Positions 1 through 9,095 are shown, counted from the stretch's first letter. The stretch is DNA of 64,000 nt from Janthinobacterium sp. 17J80-10 (GCF_004114795.1 NZ_CP035311.1:558001-622000), one strand, 5' to 3'. Program-made: numbers and translations. Notes: generated by a model from the sequence alone, not told the origin.

Positions 1-1185
1 GGCCGGGCGCTTTTTCGAATACATGTCGGCGACCTTGATATTGAAAAAGTCCGCCACCGTTTTCTGGATGTTTTCGACAGAAATTTGCCGGTTTTGCACT
101 GACAGTAAGTCTTTTAATGCTTCCTTGACCACATCGATGGTGATTTCCTTGCCGTGGAAGCGCGAATACGCAAGGATCTTGCGCAAGGCCCCTTCCAGTT
201 CGCGCACGTTGGAGCGCAGGTGCTTGGCAACGAAGAACGCCACGTCATCCGACAGGGGCGTACCTTCCTGAACCGCTTTTTTCAGCAGAATCGCCACCCG
301 CATTTCCAGCTCCGGCGGCTCGATGGCCACCGTCAGGCCCGAATCGAAACGGGAAATCAGGCGGTCATCCATGCCGGTGATTTCCTTGGGATAGGTGTCG
401 CTGGTGATGATGATTTGTTTCTTTGCTGCAATCAGGGCTTCGAACGCATAAAAGAATTCTTCTTGCGTGCGGCTCTTGCCGGCAAAGAATTGAATGTCGT
501 CGATCAGCAACAGGTCAAGCGAGTGGTAATACCGCTTGAAGTCATCGAAGCCCTTACGTTGGTAAGCGGTCACTACGTCGCGAACGTACTGTTCTGCGTG
601 GATGTAGCGAATGCGTGCATTCGGATTGTCGACCAGGAGCTGGTTGCCGATGGCATGGATCAAGTGGGTTTTACCCAGGCCGACACCGCCATACAGGAAC
701 AGCGGGTTGTAGGACGTGCCGGGGTTGTTGGCGACCTGGATGGCGGCGGCGCGTGCCAGCTGGTTGGCCTTGCCGGTAACGAAACTGTCGAAGGTCAGGT
801 CCGGGTTGATGCGGCTTTGCTCGCGCCGCGGCGTCATGGTCTCGACCGGGATTTCCTGGAAGGCATGCGGCATGCTGGCTTGCTGGGGACTGCCGGAGTG
901 GGCGGGTGCGGACACGCCGGTGGCCGGTTTTTTGGCGACGTTGGTGCGCGGGTCGAGCACGAACTGGACTTCGATCGGGCCATCCCAGTGCTGGGCAGCC
1001 AGCGCATGGATGCGGCTGGCGAACTGGGTCTTGACCCAGTCCAGCTTGAAACGGTTGGGCGCGGCAATACGCAACAAGCCCTCCTCGAAATCCAGCGGTG
1101 CGAGAGGCTTGATCCAGGCGTTAAATTGTTGCGGAGTCAGTTCCTGCTCCAGTTGGGCGGAACAGGCCTGCCAAAAATTTTCCAT
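1..1185 (-). CDS. dnaA: Chromosomal replication initiator DnaA (partial, 3' end outside window)
   Basis: DnaA binds DnaA boxes at oriC, opens the duplex and loads the DnaB helicase. Reading leftwards from the ATG at 1185, 395 codons stay open to the window edge. The product begins [20 protein letters not shown] (domain I), followed by a Pro/Ala linker, then the AAA+ domain with Walker [10 protein letters not shown] and Walker B LLIDDIQF. The last residues visible, [10 protein letters not shown], lie at the start of domain IV, so the DNA-binding signature is cut off. The gene diverges from rpmH, the usual betaproteobacterial origin layout. Identification is very secure; only completeness is unknown. 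Confidence 0.97.
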   Translation of the reverse strand, partial: MENFWQACSAQLEQELTPQQFNAWIKPLAPLDFEEGLLRIAAPNRFKLDWVKTQFASRIHALAAQHWDGPIEVQFVLDPRTNVAKKPATGVSAPAHSGSPQQASMPHAFQEIPVETMTPRREQSRINPDLTFDSFVTGKANQLARAAAIQVANNPGTSYNPLFLYGGVGLGKTHLIHAIGNQLLVDNPNARIRYIHAEQYVRDVVTAYQRKGFDDFKRYYHSLDLLLIDDIQFFAGKSRTQEEFFYAFEALIAAKKQIIITSDTYPKEITGMDDRLISRFDSGLTVAIEPPELEMRVAILLKKAVQEGTPLSDDVAFFVAKHLRSNVRELEGALRKILAYSRFHGKEITIDVVKEALKDLLSVQNRQISVENIQKTVADFFNIKVADMYSKKRPA

Positions 1186-1306
1186 GTATTACTTAGAATG
1201 ACTTGATTAGGAGCGTGCGGTGCTGCATGTTGGTCGTCCCGCAGTGCACGGTTGAGGAGGCCCGAAAAGCGCGGGAAGGTGCCGGGGCGACCGGAAATTT
1301 AACGCT

Positions 1307-1337
1307 ATTTTACCCTTCATCGCCCAAGTTATCCACA
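1307..1337 (-). promoter_or_regulatory. Probable dnaA promoter overlapped by a perfect DnaA box
   Basis: A consensus DnaA box TTATCCACA lies at 1329-1337. On the minus strand its complement contains TGGATA (1330-1335), placed 17 bases upstream of TAAAAT (1307-1312), which would serve as -35 and -10 of dnaA. Binding of DnaA would therefore cover the -35, which fits the well known autoregulation of dnaA. This is the only perfect box I see in the 338-base dnaA-rpmH gap, so it does not by itself look like a full oriC. Promoter hexamers are weak matches read by eye. Confidence 0.55.
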
Positions 1338-1400
1338 GGCACGCCATGTATTTCTACTGTGCGGGGCCCGCATCTGCTTCGCTTGACAATCTCTAAGTGA

Positions 1401-1430
1401 TTGACAAACAAGCGGAAAATGCTGTCTAAT
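1401..1430 (+). promoter_or_regulatory. Probable rpmH-rnpA promoter
   Basis: TTGACA (1401-1406) and TCTAAT (1425-1430) are separated by 18 bases and sit about 95 bases upstream of rpmH. The -35 is a perfect sigma-70 hexamer and the -10 matches four of six positions. A second TTGACA at 1383 lacks a partner at proper spacing. Confidence 0.6.
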
Positions 1431-1523
1431 TCTGGGTTCGCCGCCCGTTGTGTCCATGACGCGATGCGTTGCACGAGATACTGAACCCCAAGCATTTCCT
1501 TTTAGCTGATTAGCGAGATAACA

Positions 1524-1658
1524 ATGAAACGTACTTACCAGCCTTCCGTCGTTCGCCGCAAGCGCACCCACGGTTTCCGCGTGCGCATGGCCACCCGCAG
1601 CGGCCGCGCTATCCTGAACGCACGCCGTGGCAAGGGCCGCAAGCGTCTGGCTGTCTAA
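1524..1658 (+). CDS. rpmH: 50S ribosomal protein L34
   Basis: A 44-residue basic protein starting [18 protein letters not shown] and ending in GRKRLAV. Length and sequence are typical of bacterial L34, a late-assembling large-subunit protein that contacts 23S rRNA. It lies directly upstream of rnpA, as in nearly all bacteria, and diverges from dnaA. The ATG at 1524 gives the canonical N-terminus. There is no reasonable alternative identity. Confidence 0.98.
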   Translation: MKRTYQPSVVRRKRTHGFRVRMATRSGRAILNARRGKGRKRLAV

Positions 1659-1680
1659 GCCAGGCCACTGCTTTCCCTGC

Positions 1681-2067
1681 GTGAACCGCGATCGTTCGCA
1701 GGATTTCGCCCGCGATCGGCGCATCGTTAAAACGGATGAATTTTCATCCGTTTTTCGTTTGCGGCCGGTGCAACGCAGCGCGCATTTCGTACTCTATACC
1801 CGGATTAACAACTTGCCGCATGCCCGCCTGGGCGTCGTCGCCGCGAAACGCCTGGCGCCGCGCGCCGTGACCCGCAATGCCATCAAGCGCGTGACACGCG
1901 AATTGTTCCGCCAGACGCCGTTGCCAGGTCTGGATTGCATCGTGCGCCTGGCCAAGCCGGTCAATACCAAAAAGGCGCCGGCCAGCACGGCAGCCCTGAA
2001 GGCGGCCATGCGCCGGGAGTTGCAGCAATTGTTCCAGACACAAAAGTTGCCGGAGGCTGCGCCATGA
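1681..2067 (+). CDS. rnpA: Ribonuclease P protein component
   Basis: RnpA is the basic protein subunit of RNase P, which binds the catalytic RNA and helps it process pre-tRNA 5' ends. The signature [10 protein letters not shown] (RNR motif) is present near residue 63, and the GTG-initiated product of 128 residues matches the family length. I chose the GTG at 1681 because it gives the product start [14 protein letters not shown] and leaves a short gap after rpmH; an ATG at 1627 would overlap rpmH and add non-conserved residues. The stop overlaps the yidD start by four bases (ATGA), indicating translational coupling. Confidence 0.93.
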   Translation: MNRDRSQDFARDRRIVKTDEFSSVFRLRPVQRSAHFVLYTRINNLPHARLGVVAAKRLAPRAVTRNAIKRVTRELFRQTPLPGLDCIVRLAKPVNTKKAPASTAALKAAMRRELQQLFQTQKLPEAAP

Positions 2068-2321
2068 AATCCCTGCTGATGTTGCTGGTGCGTGGCTATC
2101 AGTTATGCATCAGTCCATTCCTGGGGCAGAATTGCCGCTTCTATCCGAGTTGCTCGCAGTACGCCATGGAGGCGATTGGCCGGCATGGCGCGCTGAAAGG
2201 CGGTATGCTTGCGGCGCGCCGCCTCTCCAAATGCCATCCGTGGCATGCCGGGGGTGTCGATCCGGTGCCGGACAACCTGCCCGCCAAGCCGGCATCCGCC
2301 TGCGGCTGCCACCACCACTGA
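2064..2321 (+). CDS. yidD: Membrane protein insertion efficiency factor YidD
   Basis: An 85-residue product containing the family block around [19 protein letters not shown] and a C-terminal Cys/His-rich tail. YidD is a small amphipathic inner-membrane-associated protein that assists YidC-dependent insertion. The start ATG overlaps the rnpA stop, and yidC follows after 49 bases, giving the classic rnpA-yidD-yidC order. A GGAGG-like sequence precedes the start. Confidence 0.95.
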   Translation: MKSLLMLLVRGYQLCISPFLGQNCRFYPSCSQYAMEAIGRHGALKGGMLAARRLSKCHPWHAGGVDPVPDNLPAKPASACGCHHH

Positions 2322-2370
2322 ATTTTGTACATTAACCGCCCACCAGGCGACCAATAAGCGACCGAAAGCC

Positions 2371-4023
2371 ATGGATATCCGACGTACCTTCCTCTGGGTC
2401 ATATTTTCGATGTCTATCATCCTGTTGTGGGACAACTGGATGCGCTACAACGGCAAGCCATCGATGTTTTTCCCCTCGGCGACCCAGCAGGCAGCACCCG
2501 CTGCCGGCGCCGGCAGCACGGCGCAAACGGGCCTGCCGCAAGCCGGCCAGGCGGCTGTGCAAGCCGCTCCCGGCACGCCTTCCGGCATAGCCGCCCCGGC
2601 CGCCGGCCAGGCTGCGGTCAAGACCGAGCGCATCCTGATCACCACCGATCTTTTCAAAGCCCAGGTCGATACCCTGGGCGGCAACCTGGTCCACCTGGAA
2701 CTGTTGCAACACAAGGAAGGCGCCCAGTCTGCGAAAAACGTGGCGCTGTTCGATGAAAGCCGCAACTATGCGGCGCAGACCGGCCTGATCGGCGGTCCTT
2801 TCCCGAACCACAAGTCGGCGTTCGTCGCCCGTCCGGGCGCCCGCGCGCTCGATGGCGGCAACCAGGTGCAACTGGTGCTGGAAGCCGAGCAGAATGGCGT
2901 CAAGCTGGTAAAGACCTTTACCTTTACCCGCGGCAGTTATGTCATCGACATCAAGCATGAAGTGGTCAACGCCAGCGGCGCGCCGGTTACGCCGACGGCT
3001 TACCTGCAACTCGTGCGCGACAACAGCAAGCTGCCGGGCGAGTCGATGTTCTACAGCACCTTCACTGGTCCCGCCGTCTATACCGATGCCGCGAAATTCC
3101 ACAAGGTGAGCTTCGAGGATATCGAAAAAGGCAAGGCACCCAAGGCCGCGGCCACCAATGACGGCTGGGCGTCGATGGTGCAGCATTATTTTGTCTCGGC
3201 CATCCTGCCGCAGGACAAGGCGCCGCGCGAAATCTATACCGACAAGGTCGCCACCAACCAGTACTCGGTCGGCACCAAGCTGCCGCTGGGGACCGTGGCG
3301 CCAGGCGCGACGGCTGCTGTCAATGCACAGCTGTATGCGGGACCGCAGGAATCGGCGCGGCTGGAAAAGTTCGCTCCCGGCTTTGACCTGGTCAAGGATT
3401 ATGGCTGGCTGACCGTGGTTGCCAAGCCGATCTTCTGGCTGATGACGCAGATCCAGAAAGTGATCAGCAACTGGGGCTGGACCATCATCGCCCTGACCGT
3501 GCTGATCAAGCTGGCATTCTTCCCGCTGACGGCAGCCAGCTACCGCAGCATGGCCAAGATGAAAACGGTCACGCCGAAGATGCAATCCATCCGCGAGCGC
3601 CACAAGGGCGACCCGCAAAAGATGAACCAGGCCATGATGGAGCTGTACAAGACCGAGAAGATCAACCCGCTCGGCGGTTGCCTGCCGATGGTGATCCAGA
3701 TGCCGGTGTTCATCGCGCTCTACTGGGTGCTGCTGGCCTCGGTCGAAATGCGCAATGCGCCCTGGATCGGCTGGATTCACGACCTGGCTTCGCCCGATCC
3801 TTTCTACATCCTGCCGGTGGTGATGGCGGCATCGATGTTCCTGCAGACCAGGCTGAACCCGACGCCGCCGGATCCGATGCAGGCCAAGATGATGATGTGG
3901 ATGCCGATTATTTTCTCGGTGATGTTCTTCTTCTTCCCGGCCGGCCTGGTGCTGTACTGGGTCGTCAACAACATCCTGTCGATCGGACAGCAATGGTTGA
4001 TTAACAAGAAAATGAAAGCGTAA
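2371..4023 (+). CDS. yidC: Membrane protein insertase YidC
   Basis: A 550-residue YidC of the Gram-negative type: an N-terminal membrane anchor ([20 protein letters not shown]), a Pro/Ala/Gln-rich linker, a large periplasmic beta-sandwich domain to about residue 340, and a C-terminal insertase core with five membrane segments beginning near [13 protein letters not shown]. It inserts membrane proteins alone or with SecYEG. The conserved hydrophilic-groove region around SYRSMAKMK is present. The start at 2371 matches the usual MDIRR beginning. A strong terminator follows the stop, closing the rpmH-yidC operon. Confidence 0.98.
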   Translation: MDIRRTFLWVIFSMSIILLWDNWMRYNGKPSMFFPSATQQAAPAAGAGSTAQTGLPQAGQAAVQAAPGTPSGIAAPAAGQAAVKTERILITTDLFKAQVDTLGGNLVHLELLQHKEGAQSAKNVALFDESRNYAAQTGLIGGPFPNHKSAFVARPGARALDGGNQVQLVLEAEQNGVKLVKTFTFTRGSYVIDIKHEVVNASGAPVTPTAYLQLVRDNSKLPGESMFYSTFTGPAVYTDAAKFHKVSFEDIEKGKAPKAAATNDGWASMVQHYFVSAILPQDKAPREIYTDKVATNQYSVGTKLPLGTVAPGATAAVNAQLYAGPQESARLEKFAPGFDLVKDYGWLTVVAKPIFWLMTQIQKVISNWGWTIIALTVLIKLAFFPLTAASYRSMAKMKTVTPKMQSIRERHKGDPQKMNQAMMELYKTEKINPLGGCLPMVIQMPVFIALYWVLLASVEMRNAPWIGWIHDLASPDPFYILPVVMAASMFLQTRLNPTPPDPMQAKMMMWMPIIFSVMFFFFPAGLVLYWVVNNILSIGQQWLINKKMKA

Positions 4024-4053
4024 AAACAGCGCGTTGTTTTTCATCCATAAAAA

Positions 4054-4082
4054 GCCCGCGAAACAGATCGCGGGCTTTTTTG
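4054..4082 (+). terminator. Rho-independent terminator after yidC
   Basis: Inverted repeat GCCCGCG (4054-4060) and CGCGGGC (4069-4075) with an 8-base loop, followed by a run of six T residues. An A run on the 5' side would also allow function on the other strand. Confidence 0.9.
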
Positions 4083-4111
4083 TTATCTGCGCATTGGCAT
4101 AGAATCAAATC

Positions 4112-5500
4112 ATGAAATTCGATACTTCTCCCATCGCGGCGATTGCGACCGCACCAGGCCGCGGCGGCATCGGCGTCGTGCGCATCTCCGGCAAAGACCT
4201 CTCCACCGTGGTCGAGGCTGTCTGTGGGCAGGCCACCGGCGCGCAGTTAAAACCGCGCCATGCGACTTACCTGAACTTTTTGAATGCCGACGGCAGCACC
4301 ATCGACCAGGGGTTGGCGATCCACTTCAGGGCGCCGCATTCCTATACCGGCGAAGACGTGCTGGAATTGCAGGGGCATGGTGGGCCAGTGGTGCTGCAAA
4401 TGCTGCTGGCGCGCTGCCTGGAAGCCGGCAGCGGCATCGGCGTGCGCCTGGCCGAGCCGGGCGAATTTACCTATCGTGCTTACCTGAACGACAAGCTCGA
4501 CCTGGCGCAGGCGGAAGCCGTGGCCGACCTGATCGATGCCTCCACCGAGGCGGCGGCCAAATCGGCAACGCAATCGCTGTCGGGCGAATTTTCCAGGACC
4601 ATCAATGCGCTGGTGCAGAAGGTGATTGCGCTGCGCATGCTGGTGGAAGCCACGCTCGATTTTCCGGAAGAGGAAATCGATTTCCTGGAAAAATCCAATG
4701 CCCGCGGCCAGCTTGCGGCGATCCGCGCAGTGCTGGAGCAAGTGTTTTCGCAGGCCTCGCAGGGCGCCTTGCTGCGCGAAGGCTTGAACGTGGTGCTGGC
4801 GGGACAGCCCAATGTCGGCAAGTCGTCGCTGCTGAATGCGCTCGCAGGCGCGGACGTGGCGATCGTTACGCCCATTGCCGGCACCACGCGCGACAAGGTC
4901 ACCGAAACCATCCAGATCCAGGGCATCCCGCTGAACATCATCGATACGGCCGGCATCCGCGAACTCGGCCAGAATGGCGACGAGGTCGAGCGCATCGGCA
5001 TCCAGCGTACCTGGGCCGAGGTGGAAAAGGCCGATGTCATCCTGCACCTGCTGGATGCGGCGCGCGGGCCGACCCGCGCCGATGAAGCCATCGTCGCGCG
5101 CTTTCCTGACAACGTGCCGGTGATCCGGGTGTGGAACAAGATCGACCTGTCGGGCCACAAGCCGGCGGCCGATGTGCAGCCGGATGCCACGCATGTCTAT
5201 CTGTCGGCGACCGACCGCACCGGTGTGGATTTGCTGCGCGACGAATTGCTGCGCATCGCCGGTTGGCAGCAGACGGGCGAGTCGCTGTACCTGGCGCGCG
5301 AACGCCACCTGATCGCGCTGAAAATGGCGCGCACCCATCTGGACCTCGCGGCCGAGCACGCTGCCACGTCCGACCAGGCGCTGGACCTGTTCGCCGAGGA
5401 ATTGCGGCTGGCACAGGAGCGCTTGAACAGCATCACCGGGGAATTCACCCCGGACGATTTGCTGGGGGTGATTTTTTCCCGGTTTTGCATCGGCAAGTGA
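4112..5500 (+). CDS. mnmE: tRNA modification GTPase MnmE
   Basis: A 462-residue GTPase that with MnmG makes the cmnm5 modification at U34 of certain tRNAs. The N-terminal tetrahydrofolate-binding domain contains [14 protein letters not shown]. The G domain shows G1 [10 protein letters not shown]3 DTAG and G4 NKID. The C-terminus ends FCIGK, the conserved motif whose Cys is needed for activity. The gene is intact even though an accessory region begins immediately behind it. The terminal bases TTTTGCATCGGCAAGTGA resemble the attachment site used by SGI1-type elements at the 3' end of this gene. Confidence 0.97.
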   Translation: MKFDTSPIAAIATAPGRGGIGVVRISGKDLSTVVEAVCGQATGAQLKPRHATYLNFLNADGSTIDQGLAIHFRAPHSYTGEDVLELQGHGGPVVLQMLLARCLEAGSGIGVRLAEPGEFTYRAYLNDKLDLAQAEAVADLIDASTEAAAKSATQSLSGEFSRTINALVQKVIALRMLVEATLDFPEEEIDFLEKSNARGQLAAIRAVLEQVFSQASQGALLREGLNVVLAGQPNVGKSSLLNALAGADVAIVTPIAGTTRDKVTETIQIQGIPLNIIDTAGIRELGQNGDEVERIGIQRTWAEVEKADVILHLLDAARGPTRADEAIVARFPDNVPVIRVWNKIDLSGHKPAADVQPDATHVYLSATDRTGVDLLRDELLRIAGWQQTGESLYLARERHLIALKMARTHLDLAAEHAATSDQALDLFAEELRLAQERLNSITGEFTPDDLLGVIFSRFCIGK

Positions 5501-5510
5501 ATAGGTGTTT

Positions 5511-5573
5511 CAGGGGCGCTCACCGAATATCAAAAAAACCTGGAGCCCCTGTAAACACTGAATTACAGTGTTT
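5511..5573 (+). repeat. Tandem hairpins and GCTCACC repeats behind mnmE
   Basis: Two adjacent inverted repeats start 11 bases after the mnmE stop: CAGGGGC (5511-5517) with GCCCCTG (5545-5551), and AAACACTG (5553-5560) with CAGTGTTT (5566-5573, 5-base loop). GCTCACC occurs at 5518-5524 and twice more just downstream, around 5580-5597. No T run follows, so these are not convincing terminators. They could be remnants of a recombination site at the mnmE junction; that reading is inference. Confidence 0.45.
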
Positions 5574-5578
5574 CACCA

Positions 5579-5773
5579 GTGCTCACCACGGCTCACCAAA
5601 TTCTGTTAAACGTGCGAGTGACGCGCGACATCTACAAGGGCCGGGAAACCATCGATATTCGGGTCTGGTTCAGGGACAAGGCCAAGGGGGAATTTGTCCC
5701 CAGTTCGAAAGGGGTGACGATCGATGCCGGGAAGTGCGAGGCCTTGATTGAAGCCCTCAAAACTGCTGCTTAA
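5579..5773 (+). CDS. PC4/YdbC-like ssDNA-binding transcriptional coactivator (possibly N-terminally truncated)
   Basis: A 64-residue product whose core, RDIYKGRETIDIRVWF followed by GEFVPSSKGVTIDAGKCEAL, resembles the PC4 family (curved beta-sheet plus helix that binds single-stranded DNA, common on phages, plasmids and integrative elements). The start is a GTG without a good Shine-Dalgarno. The preceding residues do not look like family sequence, so the 5' end may have been replaced when this region joined mnmE. It is the first gene of the accessory patch. Family assignment is from the pattern of residues only. Confidence 0.5.
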   Translation: MLTTAHQILLNVRVTRDIYKGRETIDIRVWFRDKAKGEFVPSSKGVTIDAGKCEALIEALKTAA

Positions 5774-5865
5774 ATCCGAGTTAATCCGCCATTCTGGAGT
5801 GGCTGGTGGCATTCACCGCTGGAACGTAGTCACCAAGAAAAATACTTGCCGGGGGTACGATGAAA

Positions 5866-6537
5866 TTAATTTGGCTTTGGAAGATGCGATAGAAGGTCAG
5901 CCACCATTTTTTCGACCTCTATTCGACTTTCCCTAATTGCATCTGCATATGCCTGCAATTGTTGCAATAAATGTGCCGATCGAGCTATATCATTCATAGA
6001 ATTTGTTTGATCAGCCAACGCCTGTACAGCATCGAATTTTTGAATCATCTGGTTGTTGCCTTTAAAACTCGAAATTAAGCCAGATGCATATGCATATGTA
6101 ACGATGATTTTCTGTCGTATGACATGGTTTTTGATTTTTCCAATTCTATCTACGCAAGCATCGTAGACAGCAAAAGGACTTTCTTGTATCGGCCACTCAG
6201 ATAGAAACGCTGTTCCATCCGGGTCATTTGCTAATTGTTGCCCTACACGCAATTCAAAGATGTCCCAGAGAGAGGTAATCTCATCCCTAAGACTATGAAG
6301 CATGCTTAATTCGTCCGCTTCATCACGCATACAATCGCGTTCGACTTGTTTTTCATGCTGATGATGCGAAACCCATATTGCAATTCCGATTGCTGCTATG
6401 GAGCCAAGTGCCTGAACCCATGAAGCCACATCGCTGCTCTTCATCGTTGGAAAGAGCAGTATTAGAACGGTGAATGCAACTGCTGTAAGAGCCGTCGCAG
6501 CGATAATTTCAAGGGTACGGGAAGTGGTATTGCTCAT
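5866..6537 (-). CDS. Two-TM membrane protein of unknown function
   Basis: A 223-residue protein starting MSNTTSRTLEIIAATALTAV. Two hydrophobic segments lie near residues 12-28 and 38-55; the second carries WVQALGSIAAIGIAIWV. A charged, probably cytosolic helical region rich in His, Arg and Glu follows, with many Gln/Leu heptad-like residues near the C-terminus. It is the second gene of a minus-strand pair; the upstream gene (6564-7208) ends 26 bases before this start and has the same layout. Codon use is AT-richer than the surrounding chromosome, consistent with transfer. I do not recognise a family. Confidence 0.75.
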   Translation of the reverse strand: MSNTTSRTLEIIAATALTAVAFTVLILLFPTMKSSDVASWVQALGSIAAIGIAIWVSHHQHEKQVERDCMRDEADELSMLHSLRDEITSLWDIFELRVGQQLANDPDGTAFLSEWPIQESPFAVYDACVDRIGKIKNHVIRQKIIVTYAYASGLISSFKGNNQMIQKFDAVQALADQTNSMNDIARSAHLLQQLQAYADAIRESRIEVEKMVADLLSHLPKPN

Positions 6538-6563
6538 GATTCTCAACCTGGTTGTTCTTGGAA

Positions 6564-7208
6564 TTATTTCGTACCAAATAGACGGTCTGGCCAAGTTAGA
6601 TGCCGGTGTTTGTATAAATTGTGGCACCACAGTATGGCTCTGGAAATTGGCCGTGCAGGCCAAGATTGCTCAAAACTTCGCGCTTCCCCAAGGGCGAAGT
6701 CGGCATCGTATTCAGCAGTTTCAAGTATTTCATTGACCGAGGTAATGCGCGTCTTTAGATTCTCCAACTCTTTTGCAGAGAGGGGATTGTCCTGCGCATA
6801 AGGGCTACAAAGAGCCATGTTTGTAAGAATCAGCGCATTGCGAGCTGCATAGAGTGAGGTAATCCGAGCATGGCTTATTTCACGGTTCTCAAGAGCATGG
6901 ATGCGTTCCAGTAAATCATTCAGGTGAACATCGTCTCGACATGAAGAGCGTGGTAACTTTGCTAAAGTAATCGGTCCATTTAGAAAATTCAGGACATCAC
7001 CAAGCAGATACCGGCACGACGTCGCAAGGGCAAGATTTAGTTCGGAGCGTTGGCGCCGCAAATCGAGCAACTGGGCATGCCGCTGATAGGCAGGGACGGC
7101 AATGGCTAAGACGAGCGCGACTGTTGCTCCAACAGCTTGGGCCCAACCCGCCAAGTTTGTATTCTCTGGCAATCGCATCCAGGCAATTGCTTGATCGATA
7201 AATTCCAT
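6564..7208 (-). CDS. Membrane-anchored protein of unknown function
   Basis: A 214-residue protein with one N-terminal membrane segment around GWAQAVGATVALVLAIAVPAY, then a long helical soluble region. The start at 7208 follows GGGGAAATTA, a good ribosome-binding site, and is preferred over longer in-frame starts. The W-x-Q-A-x-G membrane motif is shared with the downstream gene at 5866-6537, so the two are probably distant paralogues or partners made from one transcript. The lower GC is typical of an imported segment. Function unknown. Confidence 0.75.
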   Translation of the reverse strand: MEFIDQAIAWMRLPENTNLAGWAQAVGATVALVLAIAVPAYQRHAQLLDLRRQRSELNLALATSCRYLLGDVLNFLNGPITLAKLPRSSCRDDVHLNDLLERIHALENREISHARITSLYAARNALILTNMALCSPYAQDNPLSAKELENLKTRITSVNEILETAEYDADFALGEARSFEQSWPARPISRAILWCHNLYKHRHLTWPDRLFGTK

Positions 7209-7252
7209 TAATTTCCCCTTTTTTTTATCCGCAGTGCTTGGCCGATGGCCTA

Positions 7253-7720
7253 TTATTTTTTCTTGGACGTGTATCCCAATGGGACTGCGGCGCCGGACCC
7301 GGCAATGCCAGTAGCGCAGATCTGGTCGAACTCGGCTTCGTAAGACGAATTCTTGTACGGGATGAAGAATGGGTCTGCGTGCTTGCTTTCGTCCCATGTC
7401 ATTTGATCGCGCCAGAATTGCTTCCTGAAATACCTGGTTTTGGCCAAGGCGGAGTCTTTGCTGGTGCAGTCGACAAGGAAGGTTTCGACCCTGGAGAAAT
7501 GGGGCGGTATGTGGACGATGGTTTCTTTCACTTCCTGGTCGAATTGGCAGGTTAAATACATGTCCACTTCAATTGGCGCCCTGGGCGGCGTCTTCACCAC
7601 CGTTGAGTATGCAGTACAGCCTTGACCAGCGCGGCCGGCAAACCCGAGGTGAGGCAGTCCTTCGGCAGCATGGGAAAGTAACGGCAGCAGGATTGCCAAC
7701 GGTGGCAGGAAGTATCTCAT
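7253..7720 (-). CDS. Exported protein of unknown function
   Basis: A 155-residue product with a clear Sec signal peptide, MRYFLPPLAILLPLLSHAAEG, probably cut after SHA. The mature part has four Cys residues (GCTAYS, TCQF, DCTSK, ICATG), which could form two disulfides in the periplasm, and ends in a Lys tail. I chose the ATG at 7720 because it places the signal peptide at the N-terminus; a longer frame exists upstream. It lies 44 bases upstream of the membrane-protein pair and may be co-transcribed with it. No family recognised. Confidence 0.65.
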   Translation of the reverse strand: MRYFLPPLAILLPLLSHAAEGLPHLGFAGRAGQGCTAYSTVVKTPPRAPIEVDMYLTCQFDQEVKETIVHIPPHFSRVETFLVDCTSKDSALAKTRYFRKQFWRDQMTWDESKHADPFFIPYKNSSYEAEFDQICATGIAGSGAAVPLGYTSKKK

Positions 7721-8010
7721 TCGGCACCTATTCGCGAACAGAAATGCAGCGATCCGGAAGCGGGACGGCGGAGTGCCGGCCATCCCAAGAGGGTTCCACT
7801 GAGTGCTACGCCCGAGGTTGTGAGTCACAGAGCTGATGCCGATCTTGGTGTTTTGCTTCCTCCAAGATGCTCAGGGGAAATGTCATTGTAACAAAACCAT
7901 TGCCCGGGCAATCCATGTAGAGATTCCGAGTGTTGTCTGCCTAAAAATTGGGCATGACCATCAAATCTCGTTTTTGTCCACTCGCGTTTCAAAAGTGCGC
8001 TGATGTACCA

Positions 8011-8051
8011 TTAGGTTACCAGTGGGGCCATGCCTTTTACCGGTAACCTAA
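8011..8051. repeat. Perfect 10-bp inverted repeat in a gene-free stretch
   Basis: TTAGGTTACC (8011-8020) and GGTAACCTAA (8042-8051) are exact reverse complements with a 21-base spacer. They lie in the 415-base stretch between 7721 and 8135, where I see no gene. No T run follows. The sequence could be a protein-binding or recombinase site; function is unknown. Confidence 0.6.
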
Positions 8052-8135
8052 CAGGAATTCTGGCCTTCGAGAGTTTGGTGGAAATTGTGGATAACTTGCC
8101 TGCGGCAGGGAGGGCACTGGACGGTTGTCTCCTGC

Positions 8136-8384
8136 CTAAATCTTTGCGGCAGAGATTGGGGCAACTTCCTTCGGCAGGTCCCCCCTGTGTCGCTTCACGG
8201 TGGCGCACCACAGCTCGACCAGGCGCTCACCGGCAGAATAGCGAGGCTCTGCACCAGAGTTTTTCCAGCCCATGAGCGTTGCCTTGGGTACGTCGATCAG
8301 ATCAGAAACGGCATAGATACCCAAGCCGGCCGTTTTCAAATCGGCCAGGATCCTGAACCAATCCACGGTCAATCGCTGCGACAT
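8136..8384 (-). CDS. Small HTH-type DNA-binding protein, phage/plasmid-like
   Basis: An 82-residue protein starting MSQRLTVDWFRILADLKTAG. The segment GIYAVSDLIDVPKATLMGWK reads as a helix-turn-helix with a recognition helix, followed by SGAEPRYSAGERLVELW. This pattern recurs in small betaproteobacterial phage and plasmid proteins. The start at 8384 is supported by GGAG just upstream; an in-frame extension to 8603 reads through non-coding-like sequence. It is probably an autoregulatory repressor or control protein left by a mobile element. Family name not certain. Confidence 0.65.
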   Translation of the reverse strand: MSQRLTVDWFRILADLKTAGLGIYAVSDLIDVPKATLMGWKNSGAEPRYSAGERLVELWCATVKRHRGDLPKEVAPISAAKI

Positions 8385-8670
8385 TTCTCTCCACTCCCAC
8401 TGTTGGCGCTCGCGTCGATCCCGCGCGCGTGCGCGTTTTATATATAAGGCACCGGGCGCCGCTCCCCGGCTATTCGCCGGCAAAAGATTCGGGCTGTTGA
8501 TGTGGCGTCGGTCGCTGGCAATCCTTGGGGTTGGAATTGTTTTTTGTGCCCAAGATTGTGCCCAAGCAATGTTAACAGGATCAGTGTTTTCGTGGAAATT
8601 CAATTACTTGCAGGATATTTCAAGCTACTGCATCGAAACGAATGCTTGCCTGGCCGTGCCTTGCAGGCCT

Positions 8671-8705
8671 GGCATAAACATGCATAAGTGCCGCATGTTT
8701 ATGCC
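8671..8705. promoter_or_regulatory. Perfect 13-bp palindrome overlapping the promoter of the 8764 gene (NsrR-like operator candidate)
   Basis: GGCATAAACATGC (8671-8683) and GCATGTTTATGCC (8693-8705) are perfect inverted repeats with a 9-base spacer. An extended -10 (TGG then TATCAT, 8712-8720) follows, so the palindrome covers the -35 region, as a repressor operator would. The ATGC and GCAT cores are 13 bases centre to centre with AA and TT flanks, matching the geometry of NsrR sites, but the centre (TAAGTGCC) departs from the usual ATTTNAAAT. There is no T run, so it is not a terminator. Confidence 0.6.
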
Positions 8706-8763
8706 GGGATGTGGTATCATGTTTTGCAATGAGAAACTGAAAGTGTCGAGTCAGGAGCCCACC

Positions 8764-8976
8764 ATGAGCAAGCAAAACATACGCAAGGCTAGCGCAGCAT
8801 ACCGGCCTGGTACCTGGAGCACGGATGAATACATCCGGAAATGGGCTGCAGATGCATGCAGCGGCCGCGCAGAGTGCGTCATTCCGCTGCAAAGCCTGCA
8901 GGATTCCTGGGTCGCCCGGGTGCGCCTCGATGCACCGGGCAAGCCGGTAGAACGGCTTCTGGCGGAACAGGTCTGA
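8764..8976 (+). CDS. 70-residue orphan protein, paralogue of the 16682-16897 product
   Basis: The product starts MSKQNIRKASAAYRPGTWST and ends in KPVERLLAEQV. It shares with the protein at 16682-16897 the pattern YRPG-WSTDEY-W, EC-IPLQ-LQ-SWVAR-R, D-PGKPVER, so the frame is clearly under selection. No signal peptide or membrane segment is visible. A Gly-Lys-Pro turn and a single Cys are conserved. AGGAG lies 6-7 bases before the ATG. A strong terminator follows, making it a stand-alone transcript controlled by the upstream palindrome. Function unknown; no family recognised. Confidence 0.85.
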   Translation: MSKQNIRKASAAYRPGTWSTDEYIRKWAADACSGRAECVIPLQSLQDSWVARVRLDAPGKPVERLLAEQV

Positions 8977-9095
8977 ACGCGAGAATTCTTTAAATCCAGC
9001 ACGCATCAGGAAGCCAGCTGGTGACTGCCTGCGGCATCACCTTGGCCAGTGCGGGATAGTGTGCCGGCAGGTGATTTCCCCCGGTTCTTTACTAA

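Noticed and set aside
1627-1680. Longer rnpA start at ATG 1627
   Set aside because: Would overlap rpmH and add residues not found in RnpA proteins; GTG 1681 gives the normal N-terminus.
2332-4044. 570-codon open frame opposite yidC
   Set aside because: It is the antisense shadow of a high-GC gene; composition is His/Arg-rich with no domain.
5748-5936. Plus-strand 62-codon frame after the PC4-like gene
   Set aside because: Overlaps the PC4-like gene and the end of the minus-strand membrane protein; no ribosome-binding site or similarity.
8545-8575. Direct repeat TTGTGCCCAAG near 8548-8572
   Set aside because: Only two short copies, no matching site elsewhere in the patch, so not called an attachment site.
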